Source of the DNA: an uncultured Hyphomicrobiales bacterium
Lineage (GTDB): Bacteria; Pseudomonadota; Alphaproteobacteria; Rhizobiales; Beijerinckiaceae
Direction of reading: 5' to 3'
DNA: 37,843 nucleotides
Assembly: GCA_903900975.1 (NCBI GenBank)
Contig: CAIUPE010000019.1
Location: 1 to 37,843, forward strand
The notes below the pieces were generated by a model. It worked only from the letters and a program-made list of their open reading frames with translations. It had not been told where the DNA came from and did no database searches. Positions 8,636-17,537 of this stretch are shown here, piece by piece; positions within the stretch are counted from its first letter, which is position 1, and every line of letters begins with the position of its first letter. A program made the translations under genes and the position numbers.

Positions 8636-9724
8636 TTACCGCTCTTCGACGAGATGGCCCGCGCGGTCGCGTTTGGTCGCGATATAGTGGACATTGTCGG
8701 CCGTTTCCCGCCCGAAAATGCGGCGATGGGCGGTGACGTCGATGCCCGCACGGCGCATGGCGTCGATCTTCGCTGGATTGTTGGTCAGCAAGGTGATGCG
8801 GCTGATCCCCAATTGGCGCAGCATGTCGGCGGCAAAATCAAATCCGCGTTGGTCCATGCCCAAACCCAGCACGGCGTCGGCTTCATAGGTATCAAAGCCT
8901 TTGCTTTGTAACGCATAGGCGCGGATTTTGTTGGCAATGCCGTTTCCGCGGCCTTCTTGATCGAGATAAAGCAGTACGCCACCGCCATTGGCAGCCATCT
9001 CCTTCACCGTATCGCGTAGCTGATCACCACAATCGCATTTTAACGAGCCGAACAGATCGCCCGTCAGGCAGGCCGAATGAAGCCGCGTAGGCACCGGCGC
9101 GCTCATGTCGGGTGTGCCAACGATAATCGCCACCTGATCACGCAAACCCTCGCCACCCCGGAAGACAACGAATTCGGTCTTTTCGGCACCCTCTAGCGGG
9201 ACGGGAGCCCTCGAGACAATGGCAAGCTTGGCAGCTGATCCGCGCCGATAATGCTCAACGGCTTCGGCGCGCACGCTTTGCAGTGCTTCGCCTGCCAGCG
9301 TTTGAGTGGTCAATGGCACGACCACAAGTGCGGGAATTAATAAAGCGAGCGCGGCCAGTTCCAAGCCCGCTCGGTCAATCACACTGGTTGCTCCGATTGG
9401 TGCGTCGGCTTTGGCATCCACTTTCAAGCTTAATGTTGCAATTCGTTCCAGATCGATGCGCGGCAATGCGATGGAGCCAGGGGTCTGGCGGGAGACACCC
9501 AGCCGGTCGAGCCGCGTTGCGGGCAGGACAAGATGGGCGTGGCCATTTGCCAAATCGGCGAGCGCGAGCGCCAATTCATCACCGATGGCCTCAGCACTTG
9601 CAATTAGCCCCGCCCGATCGCCATCGGTAATGATAACCGGACGGCCCGCGCGCAATTCAGCAATCGCGCGTTCGACCGAAATCGGATCGAAATCCTCAAG
9701 CAAACGGGGAGGGCGACGGGTCAT
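8636..9724 (-). CDS. ribA: GTP cyclohydrolase II with degenerate RibB-like N-terminal domain
   Basis: Opens the imidazole ring of GTP in the first step of riboflavin synthesis. The 362-residue protein has two parts. Residues about 200-360 are a normal GTP cyclohydrolase II: RLHSACLTGD, three zinc-ligand cysteines near 219, 230 and 232 (GSLKCDCGDQL), DQEGRGNGIANKIRAY and LLTNNPAKI. Residues 1-190 resemble DHBP synthase in layout (AIAELRAGRPVIITDGDR) but lack the acidic DDEDRE-type active-site cluster, so this half is probably catalytically dead. Such RibA forms are widespread in Hyphomicrobiales. DHBP would come from a separate RibB elsewhere. Flanking intergenic gaps on both sides suggest a single-gene transcript. 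Confidence 0.92.
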   Translation of the reverse strand: MTRRPPRLLEDFDPISVERAIAELRAGRPVIITDGDRAGLIASAEAIGDELALALADLANGHAHLVLPATRLDRLGVSRQTPGSIALPRIDLERIATLSLKVDAKADAPIGATSVIDRAGLELAALALLIPALVVVPLTTQTLAGEALQSVRAEAVEHYRRGSAAKLAIVSRAPVPLEGAEKTEFVVFRGGEGLRDQVAIIVGTPDMSAPVPTRLHSACLTGDLFGSLKCDCGDQLRDTVKEMAANGGGVLLYLDQEGRGNGIANKIRAYALQSKGFDTYEADAVLGLGMDQRGFDFAADMLRQLGISRITLLTNNPAKIDAMRRAGIDVTAHRRIFGRETADNVHYIATKRDRAGHLVEER

Positions 9725-9831
9725 GTGGTAGGGGTCCTTCTTTAACCCTCACATAGGGGCTCAACGGCATGAAGTCCATGGTTTGAGCGAAAAGTCTTCC
9801 TTTCGCTTTTGCCATTGAGCGCGAATTGAAC

Positions 9832-10461
9832 TTAATGTCGCAGGTCTTGCCGAATGCGCTCAAAGACTTCCTCAAACATCTGGGTCGTCAACACGCCGGT
9901 ATTGGTATTGTAACGTGAGCAATGATAGCTGTCATAGAGCGTTAGATCGCCGATCGGGTGGCGGGCACCGTGAGCGAAAACGTGCCTAGAAAGCGGTAGT
10001 CCAAGCGCTTTCAAGGTTGTGTCATGGGCAATTCGACCTAAGGCAACAATGCTGCGCAGCGCGGGCATCTGCGTAAGGGTAGCAGCAAGAAAACCGCGAC
10101 AGGTAGCAATTTCGGCCGGTGTTGGCTTGTTTTCCGGCGGCACGCATCGCACGCCATTGGTGATGCGACAATCGACCAATGCCAAACTGTCATCCGGACG
10201 CGCTTTGAATTCACCGGTTGCAAAACCAAATTTTAGCAGGGTGGCGTAAAGCAGTTCGCCCGCATAATCGCCGGTGAAGGGGCGTCCGGTCCGATTGGCA
10301 CCTTTTAAACCCGGTGCGAGCCCAACAATCAGAAGCCTGGCCGTATCAGGTCCGAACGATGGCACAGGTGCATTGTACCAATCTGGCCATTCAACCCGTG
10401 CCGCCGCACGAAAAGCGACAAGCCGGGGGCACAGCGGACAATCGGCGGAAGGTTCCGCCAT
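9832..10461 (-). CDS. Uracil-DNA glycosylase, family 5 (UDGb type)
   Basis: Removes uracil and related deaminated bases from DNA to start base-excision repair. The 209-residue protein carries the family 5 pattern GLAPGLKGANRTGRPFTGD near 47-64 and the second motif HCSRYNTNTGVLT near the C-terminus. It has four cysteines suited to a 4Fe-4S cluster, near 8, 11, 106 and 121. Family 4 enzymes share the cluster but have a GEAPG motif, so family 5 is preferred. The NYN-domain gene ends 5 nt upstream of its start, so the two are almost certainly one operon. Confidence 0.9.
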   Translation of the reverse strand: MAEPSADCPLCPRLVAFRAAARVEWPDWYNAPVPSFGPDTARLLIVGLAPGLKGANRTGRPFTGDYAGELLYATLLKFGFATGEFKARPDDSLALVDCRITNGVRCVPPENKPTPAEIATCRGFLAATLTQMPALRSIVALGRIAHDTTLKALGLPLSRHVFAHGARHPIGDLTLYDSYHCSRYNTNTGVLTTQMFEEVFERIRQDLRH

Positions 10462-10466
10462 AGGCC

Positions 10467-11045
10467 TTAAGCTTCGTCCTCGTCCGAGCCCCGACGCTCG
10501 GGTGCCCGAGCCGGGCGATCCGTCGCCTCACGCCCGATGCGAGGCAGAAGTTGAACGATGTCGATAAATTCATCCGCCTGCCGACGCAGTTCATCGGCGA
10601 CCATTGGCGGATTCGAGCTAATGGTCGAGACCACCGAAACTTTGACACCGCGCCGCTGCAATGCCTCCACCAGCGAGCGAAAATCTCCGTCTCCCGAGAA
10701 AATTACGGCGTGGTTAATAAACGGGGCCAATTCCAGCGCATCAATCGCCAGCTCGATATCCATATTGCCCTTTACCTTGCGGCGACCGGTTGAATCGACA
10801 AATTCTTTCGTCGGCTTCGTCACTACGCGATAGCCATTATAATCGAGCCAATCAATGAGCGGGCGGATGGAGGAATATTCCTGATCTTCAATGAGCGCCG
10901 TATAATAGAACGCACGGACGAGATATCCTTGCGACTGAAATTCTTTTAATAAGCGCTTGTAATCAATATCGAAACCTAAAGATTTTGCTGTAGCATAGAG
11001 GTTTGCGCCGTCAATAAAGAGGGCAATACGTTCGGAATTAGGCAT
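10467..11045 (-). CDS. NYN/LabA-like (DUF88) PIN-fold nuclease-type protein
   Basis: Protein of 192 residues with a NYN (PIN-like) domain, a fold of metal-dependent RNA-processing nucleases. The acidic positions expected at the active site are present: IALFIDGANLY at the N-terminus, KGNMDIELAIDAL in the middle and VIFSGDGDF before the final helices. The C-terminal tail (about 170-192) is charged and probably disordered. The ATG at 11045 is chosen because conservation begins at MPNSERIALFIDG. The frame extends upstream to 11126 without family-like sequence. It is first in a two-gene operon with the family 5 uracil-DNA glycosylase and is divergent from rpoZ. Its substrate is unknown. Confidence 0.88.
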   Translation of the reverse strand: MPNSERIALFIDGANLYATAKSLGFDIDYKRLLKEFQSQGYLVRAFYYTALIEDQEYSSIRPLIDWLDYNGYRVVTKPTKEFVDSTGRRKVKGNMDIELAIDALELAPFINHAVIFSGDGDFRSLVEALQRRGVKVSVVSTISSNPPMVADELRRQADEFIDIVQLLPRIGREATDRPARAPERRGSDEDEA

Positions 11046-11404
11046 TGTTTTTCTCTTTTCGTTTATTGAAGGAGAGCCTAAAGACTCATCCCGAGCAATG
11101 AATTGTTGTTTTATAACTTTGATCAAAAGAAGAGGGTGAGCGGAAGGGCAATCGATAACTCGATAGGCTCGGCCGATTCATTCTTATCGTGTATTTTTGT
11201 AAAGGGCGGGCGAAAGGTTCGTCAAGCGTATGCCTACCATTTTAAACGCGATTTAATTGGATTCTTTGCCCATGTCGGTCGCCCTATGACCACCCTTAAT
11301 TAGGAATATGCGCAATTCATCTCCATTAAAACTTGCTTCGGGTGGGAACGGCGTGTATCAGACGCTTCATCTCTCGCCCCATACAAATAGGAGACTGGGT
11401 CGCC
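11046..11404. promoter_or_regulatory. Divergent upstream region between NYN gene and rpoZ
   Basis: These 359 bases hold the promoters of two divergent genes. A plus-strand frame at 11103-11303 (66 codons) has no recognisable features or good ribosome-binding site and is treated as spurious. I see no tRNA or convincing small RNA. A GGAG precedes the rpoZ start. Confidence 0.4.
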
Positions 11405-11791
11405 ATGGCTCGCGTCACCGTTGAAGATTGCATTGAAAAAGTTGAAAATCGCTTCGAGCTCGTTCTGCTCGCAGGCCATCGCGCGCGGATGATTTCCGCC
11501 GGCGCACCGCTTACCGTTGATCGCGATCGCGATAAAAATCCGGTTGTTGCGTTGCGCGAAATAGCGGATTCGACCGTTTCGCCCGAAGATCTGAAAGAAG
11601 ATCTCATTCATTCGCTTCAGAAGCACGTCGACGTTGACGAGCCTGAGGCGGCTTCTGTGCCGATGCTCAGCGCGCCAGGCGCGAATGGCTCGGATGATCA
11701 TGTTGAATTCGACCGTATGACGGAAGAAGATCTGCTGCGGGGCCTTGACGGCCTTGTTCCGCCAGTCGGATCCGACGACGATAGCGATTGA
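11405..11791 (+). CDS. rpoZ: RNA polymerase omega subunit
   Basis: Omega subunit of RNA polymerase, which helps fold and assemble the beta-prime subunit and contributes to the ppGpp site. The 128-residue protein starts [22 protein letters not shown] and contains [11 protein letters not shown] and [10 protein letters not shown], the invariant core. The acidic C-terminal extension is typical of Hyphomicrobiales. The ATG at 11405 follows a GGAG about 12 nt upstream, and longer in-frame extensions are not family-like. It is immediately upstream of the stringent-response gene rsh, a functionally coherent and conserved order, but separated from it by a terminator. Confidence 0.97.
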   Translation: MARVTVEDCIEKVENRFELVLLAGHRARMISAGAPLTVDRDRDKNPVVALREIADSTVSPEDLKEDLIHSLQKHVDVDEPEAASVPMLSAPGANGSDDHVEFDRMTEEDLLRGLDGLVPPVGSDDDSD

Positions 11792-11816
11792 GCCGATCTG
11801 CTTATGGCCAAGTTTA

Positions 11817-11847
11817 AAACCCGGCTGCCTTTCAGCCGGGTTTTTTT
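11817..11847 (+). terminator. Rho-independent terminator after rpoZ
   Basis: AAACCCGGCTG pairs with CAGCCGGGTTT across a 5-nt loop, followed by a T run. It lies 26 nt past the rpoZ stop codon and separates it from rsh. Confidence 0.92.
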
Positions 11848-11913
11848 ATGGAATTTGGCCTCATTTTTGCCATCCCCTTGCGAATACTGTCCGAACGTTT
11901 GATAGTTTGAGGC

Positions 11914-14130
11914 ATGATGAGGCAGTACGAACTTGTTGATCGCGTAAAAGCCTATAACCCGCACACGGATGAGGCGTTGCTTAACCGCGCCTATGTCTAT
12001 GCGATGCGGGCGCATGGCAGCCAGAAGCGGGCCTCGGGCGCCCCCTATATTTCTCATCCGCTGGAAGTGGCTGCCATTCTTACCGAGCTCAAGCTCGATG
12101 ATGCGACGATTGTTGCAGCGCTCCTGCATGACACGATTGAAGATACCGAGACCACGCGGGAAGAAATTGATCGGCTGTTTGGCCATGATATCGGCCAGCT
12201 GGTGGATGGACTTACCAAGATTCAAAAGCTGGATCTGGTGTCGAAGAAAGCTGCTCAGGCCGAAAACCTGCGCAAATTACTGCTTGCGATTGCCGACGAC
12301 GTGCGGGTGTTGCTGATCAAGCTCGCCGATCGGTTGCACAACATGCGCACGCTGCATTTTGTGCCTGAAGGTAAGCGCGCGCGGATTTCAGAAGAAACAC
12401 TCGAAATTTATGCGCCGCTCGCCGGTCGTATGGGCATGCAGGACTTGCGAGAAGAACTCGAAAGTCTCGCCTTCCAGCATTTGATGCCGGACGCGTATGC
12501 AGCGATCAGGCATCGGCTCGATGAGTTGGGTCCTAAAAGCGGGCCGCTGATTGAACGCATTGAAAATGAATTAACGCAGAAGCTGGCCGCCTCCGGCATC
12601 AAGGCGCAGGTTAAGGGGCGGTTGAAGCGTGCCTATTCAATCTGGAAAAAGATGGAGCGGAAATCCGTTTCCTTTGAGCAATTATCCGATCTGTTCGGCT
12701 TTCGCGTGATCGTGGATAGCGTGGCCGATTGCTATGCGGCGCTTGGCATTGTGCATACGACGTGGTCGAGTGTTCCGGGCCGGTTTAAGGATTATATTTC
12801 GACGCCTAAGCAGAACGATTACCATTCGCTGCACACAACCGTGGTTGGTCCCGGCCGCCAGCGCGTTGAATTGCAAATCCGTACCAGGGAAATGGACCGC
12901 TTGGCGGAATATGGCATTGCTGCACACGCGCTTTATAAGGATGAGGCGACAGGTCAGCCGTCGGACGGGAAGGTGCGCGAGAGCAATGCCTATGCTTGGC
13001 TGCGCCGGACGGTGGAAACACTGGCCGAGGGTGAAAACGCCGAAGAGTTTTTAGAACATACCAAGCTGGAATTATTCCACGATCAGGTGTTCTGTTTCAC
13101 GCCGAAAGGGCGGCTGATTGCATTGCCGCGTAACGCTACACCGATTGATTTTGCCTATGCCGTGCATACCGATGTCGGTGATACGGCCGTGGGCGCGAAG
13201 GTGAATGGCGCCTTGGTGCCGCTGGTGTCCACGCTCCGGAATGGCGACGAGGTCGAGATTGTGCGTGCGGAAGGGCAAACACCCCCTTCTGCTTGGGAAG
13301 CGATCGTTGTTACCGGCAAAGCGCGTGCAGCCATCAGGCGCGCCACGCGGGCTGCGGTTCGCAACCAATATTCAGGGCTTGGCCAGCAAATTGTCGAGCG
13401 GGCGTTTGAACGGATCGAAAAGCCTTATTCCGAGGAACGGTTGAAAATTGCCCTGCCACGATTGGCGCGCACCTCGATCGAGGACGTGTTTGCAGCGGTT
13501 GGTCGGGGAGAGATGTATTCGGGCGATGTCGTTAAAGCGGTTTATCCTGATTATCGCGAGGAGCAGGCGGCAGGGGCGGGAGCCAATTTGGCCGAAGGCG
13601 GTTGGTTCGGCATGAAGCAGGGCCAAGGTCTTGTGTTTAAAGTGCCGGGTGCGGGCGATGGCGCGCAAGAAAACCAATCGGCTATTCCGATTCGCGGCAT
13701 TGGAGGCGATTTGCCGGTGCAATTTGCACCGAATGGCGGTGCGGTACCCGGTGACCGGATTGTGGGTATTCTAACCCCCGGGACGGGTATAACGATTTAC
13801 CCGATCCAATCACCGGCTTTAACGGCTTTTGATGACCAACCCGAGCGTTGGCTTGATGTGCGCTGGGATATTGACGAAGCGCATCCTCAGCGTTTTCCTG
13901 CGCAGCTCCATGTGACGGTGATCAATGAGCCAGGTGTTTTGGCGCAAGTGGCGACTGTGATCGGCGAGAGCGATGGCAATATTGATGCGATCTCGATCAC
14001 CGGTAAAACTGCCGATTTCCGCGAGATGATCATTGATATCGAAGTGTGGGACTTGCGGCATTTGAGTGCCATTATCAGCCAGCTTAAGGCCAAGCCGGTG
14101 ATCCATGCGGTAACGCGGGTAAACGGCTAA
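11914..14130 (+). CDS. Bifunctional (p)ppGpp synthetase/hydrolase, RelA/SpoT family
   Basis: Makes and degrades (p)ppGpp for the stringent response. The 738-residue protein has all the expected domains. An HD hydrolase domain spans about 25-180 with YISHPLEVAA and the HD pair near 72-73 in LLHDTIEDT. A synthetase domain lies around 235-350, including GRFKDYISTPKQNDYHSLHT and ELQIRTREM. A TGS domain spans about 390-455 and an ACT domain about 665-737. Both catalytic halves look intact, so it is likely the single long Rsh of the cell. It begins MMRQYELVDRV as in other Hyphomicrobiales; ATG at 11914 and 11917 are both possible. A terminator separates it from rpoZ. Confidence 0.97.
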   Translation: MMRQYELVDRVKAYNPHTDEALLNRAYVYAMRAHGSQKRASGAPYISHPLEVAAILTELKLDDATIVAALLHDTIEDTETTREEIDRLFGHDIGQLVDGLTKIQKLDLVSKKAAQAENLRKLLLAIADDVRVLLIKLADRLHNMRTLHFVPEGKRARISEETLEIYAPLAGRMGMQDLREELESLAFQHLMPDAYAAIRHRLDELGPKSGPLIERIENELTQKLAASGIKAQVKGRLKRAYSIWKKMERKSVSFEQLSDLFGFRVIVDSVADCYAALGIVHTTWSSVPGRFKDYISTPKQNDYHSLHTTVVGPGRQRVELQIRTREMDRLAEYGIAAHALYKDEATGQPSDGKVRESNAYAWLRRTVETLAEGENAEEFLEHTKLELFHDQVFCFTPKGRLIALPRNATPIDFAYAVHTDVGDTAVGAKVNGALVPLVSTLRNGDEVEIVRAEGQTPPSAWEAIVVTGKARAAIRRATRAAVRNQYSGLGQQIVERAFERIEKPYSEERLKIALPRLARTSIEDVFAAVGRGEMYSGDVVKAVYPDYREEQAAGAGANLAEGGWFGMKQGQGLVFKVPGAGDGAQENQSAIPIRGIGGDLPVQFAPNGGAVPGDRIVGILTPGTGITIYPIQSPALTAFDDQPERWLDVRWDIDEAHPQRFPAQLHVTVINEPGVLAQVATVIGESDGNIDAISITGKTADFREMIIDIEVWDLRHLSAIISQLKAKPVIHAVTRVNG

Positions 14131-14140
14131 AATCGGGGTG

Positions 14141-14169
14141 AAAAGCGCGATGCAACGGGTCGCGTTTTT
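14141..14169 (+). terminator. Possible weak terminator after rsh
   Basis: A short stem (CGCGA with TCGCG, 9-nt loop) is followed by five T, about 15-30 nt after the rsh stop. The stem is only 5 bp, so the call is tentative. Confidence 0.35.
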
Positions 14170-14211
14170 AATCACCTGTGGTAAAGCTCGGGTTCAACAA
14201 GGAAACGACCT

Positions 14212-14796
14212 ATGAATTCCGATGAAGTGATGGCCGAATTTCGCGACGCGGGCGCTTTGCTCGAAGGGCATTTTATCTTGTCCTCCGGTTTGCGGAGCCC
14301 GGTCTTTCTGCAAAAAATGTTCATTTTTCAGGATCCCGCCCGCACCGAGAAATTGTGTCGCGCACTGGCTGAGATGATCACGGCTAAATTCGGCAGAATC
14401 GATGTGGTGGTATCGCCTGCCATTGGTGGCATTGTGCCTGGATATGAAACCGCGCGGCATTTGGGTGCCAAAGCCGTGTTTGTGGAGCGTGAAGAAGGAC
14501 GTTTCCAGTTGCGTCGCGGCTTTACAATTCCAGAAAACGCGAAGGTGCTGATCGTTGAGGACATCATCACAACGGGGCTTTCCTCGCGTGAATGCATTGA
14601 GGCGATTAATGGGTTGACCAGCAATCTCGTTGGCGAGGCGTGCTTAATTGATCGTTCAGGCGGTAAGGCGGAGCTTGGCATTCCCTATATTGCGCTGGCG
14701 ACGCTGGATATTCCGACCTATGCTGCCGACCAACTTCCGCCTGAATTGGCCGCTATTCCGCCAATTAAGCCTGGTAGTCGGGCGCTGAAGGCATAA
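14212..14796 (+). CDS. pyrE: Orotate phosphoribosyltransferase
   Basis: Transfers the phosphoribosyl group of PRPP to orotate, giving OMP in de novo pyrimidine synthesis. The 194-residue protein has the PRPP-binding motif [14 protein letters not shown] (about 106-119), the upstream [16 protein letters not shown] catalytic loop, and the N-terminal [12 protein letters not shown] substrate loop. An AAGGAA about 9 nt before the ATG supports the start. pdxJ begins 3 nt after the stop codon, so the two are co-transcribed. Confidence 0.96.
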   Translation: MNSDEVMAEFRDAGALLEGHFILSSGLRSPVFLQKMFIFQDPARTEKLCRALAEMITAKFGRIDVVVSPAIGGIVPGYETARHLGAKAVFVEREEGRFQLRRGFTIPENAKVLIVEDIITTGLSSRECIEAINGLTSNLVGEACLIDRSGGKAELGIPYIALATLDIPTYAADQLPPELAAIPPIKPGSRALKA

Positions 14797-14799
14797 AAC

Positions 14800-15567
14800 A
14801 TGACCGAGATTCTCCCCCTTCGCCTTGGGATTAATATTGACCACGTTGCAACCATCCGGAACGCGCGGGGTGGTAATGCGCCCGATCCGGTGCGTGCAGC
14901 CCTTTTGGCGATTGAAGCGGGGGCGGATGGCATTACAGCGCATTTGCGCGAAGATCGCCGCCATATCCGCGATGAGGATATGGCGCGGCTTAATCTTGAA
15001 ATCACCAAGCCGCTAAATTTCGAGATGGCAGCGACCGAGGAAATGAAAGCGATCGCGTTGCGGGTAAAGCCACATGCGGTCTGCCTAGTGCCTGAAAAGC
15101 GCCAAGAGCGGACGACAGAAGGAGGGCTCGATATTGTGGGCCAACGCGAGCATCTCGCTCCGTATATTGCGGAGCTCACGAAAGCCGGTATTCGCGTTTC
15201 GCTGTTTATCGAGGCCGACGCTGGTCCCATCGAGATGGCTAAGAAATTGGGCGCTCCGGTGATCGAACTACACACGGGCGCCTATTGCGAGGCGCTCGAG
15301 CATGGCGACAGAACGAAGGTCGACCGCGAATTTGCCCGCCTTGATACAGGCGCCGCTCTGGCGGGTCGCTTGGGGTTGGAAGTTCACGCGGGCCATGGGC
15401 TCGATTTCTATTCTGCCGAGCAAGTCGCCATGTTGCCGGAAGTACGCGAGTTGAATATCGGGCATTTTCTCGTCGGCGAGGGCTTTTTTATAGGCCTGCC
15501 GCTGGCCATCCGCCAAATGCGGGCGGCAATGGATCGGGGTCGCGCGAAAGCAAGGGCGCGGACGTGA
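14800..15567 (+). CDS. pdxJ: Pyridoxine 5'-phosphate synthase
   Basis: Condenses 1-deoxyxylulose 5-phosphate with 3-amino-2-oxopropyl phosphate to form pyridoxine 5'-phosphate in the DXP-dependent B6 pathway. The 255-residue protein has the full family pattern: [17 protein letters not shown] (about 8-24), [14 protein letters not shown] (about 47-60), [18 protein letters not shown] (about 94-111), [11 protein letters not shown] (about 194-204) and [10 protein letters not shown] near the end. It overlaps acpS by 4 nt (GTGA), the same pdxJ-acpS coupling seen in many proteobacteria. Confidence 0.97.
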   Translation: MTEILPLRLGINIDHVATIRNARGGNAPDPVRAALLAIEAGADGITAHLREDRRHIRDEDMARLNLEITKPLNFEMAATEEMKAIALRVKPHAVCLVPEKRQERTTEGGLDIVGQREHLAPYIAELTKAGIRVSLFIEADAGPIEMAKKLGAPVIELHTGAYCEALEHGDRTKVDREFARLDTGAALAGRLGLEVHAGHGLDFYSAEQVAMLPEVRELNIGHFLVGEGFFIGLPLAIRQMRAAMDRGRAKARART

Positions 15568-15965
15568 TCATCGGGCTTGGCTCTGATCTGTGTGACATTA
15601 CCCGCGTCGAGCAGACGCTGACGCGCTTTGGTGAGCGGTTTATTACGCGGGTGTTTACGTCCGAGGAACGTCGCAAGGCCGAGAGCCGCGCGCATCAGGC
15701 TGCTACCTATGCCAAACGGTTTGCAGCCAAAGAGGCCTGCGCGAAGGCATTGGGCACCGGATTTAACCGTGGCGTTTTTATGAAAGATATGGGCGTTATC
15801 AATCAGATGTCAGGCGCACCTACTCTAAAACTTGAAGGTGGAGCGCTGAAGCGATTGCAAGCGATTACGCCTGAAGGACACCGCGCGGTGATCCATCTGA
15901 CGTTGACGGATGACCACCCTATGGCCATGGCGGTGGTGGTGATTGAGGCGTTGCCGCTCGGTTGA
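15564..15965 (+). CDS. acpS: Holo-[acyl-carrier-protein] synthase
   Basis: Transfers 4'-phosphopantetheine from CoA to apo-ACP, activating fatty-acid synthesis. The 133-residue protein shows [15 protein letters not shown] at the N-terminus (metal-binding Asp) and [18 protein letters not shown] (catalytic Glu), the two diagnostic motifs of the AcpS-type PPTase. Translation begins at a GTG that shares bases with the pdxJ stop codon (GTGA), so its translation is likely coupled to pdxJ. Confidence 0.96.
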   Translation: MIIGLGSDLCDITRVEQTLTRFGERFITRVFTSEERRKAESRAHQAATYAKRFAAKEACAKALGTGFNRGVFMKDMGVINQMSGAPTLKLEGGALKRLQAITPEGHRAVIHLTLTDDHPMAMAVVVIEALPLG

Positions 15966-16053
15966 TCGATTGTGATTTCATTGCCTCCCTGGAGGGCAAT
16001 GCCTATAGAGAGTTTTGCGGCATGCGCCGCTTTTTCGAAAAGGGTTGAACAGA

Positions 16054-16824
16054 ATGAGCGTTACGCGGGGCTCGGAAAGCACGAAGCCGGAAGATGGCGG
16101 TCTGGTTGAGACGATCAAGGTCATCGTCCAAGCGCTCTTGATTGCGCTGGTGATCCGCACACTGCTGTTCCAGCCCTTCAACATCCCGTCGAGCTCGATG
16201 GTGCCGACGCTGCAGATTGGTGATTATCTGTTCGTTTCGAAATATTCTTATGGATTTTCCAAACATTCGATCCCCGGTAGTCCTTCGGTCTTCTCTGGCC
16301 GCGTGCTGGGAACGGAGCCTAAGCGCGGCGATGTGATCGTGTTTAAATGGCCGGGCGACCAATCCACCGACTATATCAAGCGCCTGATCGGTCTGCCGGG
16401 TGACCATGTGCAGATGAAGGACAATCTCCTTTATATAAATGGCAAGCCGGTGAAGAAGATGCAGACGGGCTCTGAAAAGGGCGATGCGGGCGCTGGTCTG
16501 GAAGAGGAATTTACCTATTTTAACGAGGAGCTGCCCGAGGGGCTGGTTCATCGCATTCAGGAAAAGAAGAATTATTTCAATGTGATGGGGCGTAATACGC
16601 CCGATTTTGTGGTCCCTCCGGGAAATTATTTCTTCATGGGAGATAACCGCGATAATTCGAGCGATTCCCGCTTCGAGGTTCCGTATGGCGTCGGTATGGT
16701 GCCCTATGAAAATCTGGTCGGTCGCGCCGAGGTTATTTTCTTCTCGGTTGATGGTGCCGCGTGGAAAATCTGGGAATGGCCGTGGACGGTGCGGTGGAGC
16801 CGCATCTTTAACCGGATCCATTGA
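16054..16824 (+). CDS. lepB: Signal peptidase I
   Basis: Membrane-bound serine protease that removes signal peptides from exported proteins. The 256-residue protein has one N-terminal membrane span (about 18-38, VIVQALLIALVIRTLLF) followed by IPSSSMVPTL with the nucleophile Ser near 48. The general-base Lys is in DYIKRLIGLPGD, and the FMGDNRDNSSDSR box is near the C-terminus. The ATG at 16054 follows AAGGG with good spacing. The frame could extend to 16015 through a TTG but that adds nothing family-like. lepB, rnc and era form the classic conserved export/RNA-processing cluster, and rnc begins at the lepB stop. Confidence 0.97.
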   Translation: MSVTRGSESTKPEDGGLVETIKVIVQALLIALVIRTLLFQPFNIPSSSMVPTLQIGDYLFVSKYSYGFSKHSIPGSPSVFSGRVLGTEPKRGDVIVFKWPGDQSTDYIKRLIGLPGDHVQMKDNLLYINGKPVKKMQTGSEKGDAGAGLEEEFTYFNEELPEGLVHRIQEKKNYFNVMGRNTPDFVVPPGNYFFMGDNRDNSSDSRFEVPYGVGMVPYENLVGRAEVIFFSVDGAAWKIWEWPWTVRWSRIFNRIH

Positions 16825-16829
16825 GCCTT

Positions 16830-17537
16830 ATGGCGCGACGCCCAACGCTGGAACTGTCTGATCTCGAAGAAGCCATTGGGCATCGCTTTGCCGATCAGGA
16901 TCTATTGATCCGCGCGCTGACCCATATCAGCGCGCTGCCGGGAACTCCTGCGGCGGGGCCGCATTATCAGCGCATGGAGTTTTTGGGCGACCGCGTGCTC
17001 GGCCTTGTGATTGCCGATTTGCTTTATCGTTCGTTTCCAAAAGAGAATGAGGGCGATCTTTCCCGCAGGCTCGCCGATCTCGTACGCAAGGAAAGCTGCG
17101 CGGAAGTCGCTGAAATGTGGGGTGTTTCGCCCTATATCCGGCTAGGTACGGGCGAGAAGCAGTCGGGTTTACGAAAAAAAGGCGCTCTGCTCGGCGATGT
17201 CTGCGAGGCGATCCTTGCGGCAGTTTATCTTGACGCAGGGCTTGAAGCGGCGCGTGTGTTGATTGAGCGTAGTTTTGGCCCAAGGATGAAGGTAAGCGTT
17301 CGCTCTAGGCGCGATGCCAAATCGGCGTTGCAGGAATGGGCGATGGGCCGTGGCTTGACGATTCCGGTCTATCGCGAGGTTCGGCGCACGGGGCCCGATC
17401 ACGCGCCGGTGTTTGTGATTGCGGCAGAAATTCCGGGTTTTGCCTCGGCTGAAGGTGAAGGCACATCGAAAAAGACGGCAGAACACGCCGCCGCGGCAGA
17501 ATTTCTGCAGCGTGAAGGCATTGAGGAGACGGCATGA
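16830..17537 (+). CDS. rnc: Ribonuclease III
   Basis: Cleaves double-stranded RNA in rRNA maturation and mRNA decay. The protein has the RNase III signature RMEFLGDRVLGLVIADLL, the second acidic cluster GALLGDVCEAILAAVYLD, and a C-terminal dsRNA-binding domain (about 155-230, DAKSALQEWAMG through SKKTAEHAAAAEFL). ATG at 16830 is listed, giving 235 residues. A TTG at 16821 that overlaps the lepB stop (TTGA) is an equally coupled alternative adding three residues. The 3' end overlaps era by 4 nt (ATGA). Confidence 0.96.
   Translation: MARRPTLELSDLEEAIGHRFADQDLLIRALTHISALPGTPAAGPHYQRMEFLGDRVLGLVIADLLYRSFPKENEGDLSRRLADLVRKESCAEVAEMWGVSPYIRLGTGEKQSGLRKKGALLGDVCEAILAAVYLDAGLEAARVLIERSFGPRMKVSVRSRRDAKSALQEWAMGRGLTIPVYREVRRTGPDHAPVFVIAAEIPGFASAEGEGTSKKTAEHAAAAEFLQREGIEETA

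Noticed and set aside
11103-11303. 66-codon frame between the NYN gene and rpoZ
   Set aside because: No ribosome-binding site, no family-like features, and located in a divergent promoter region.
15980-16003. Possible terminator hairpin between acpS and lepB
   Set aside because: The stem needs a bulge and no T-run follows directly, so the evidence is too weak to list as a feature.
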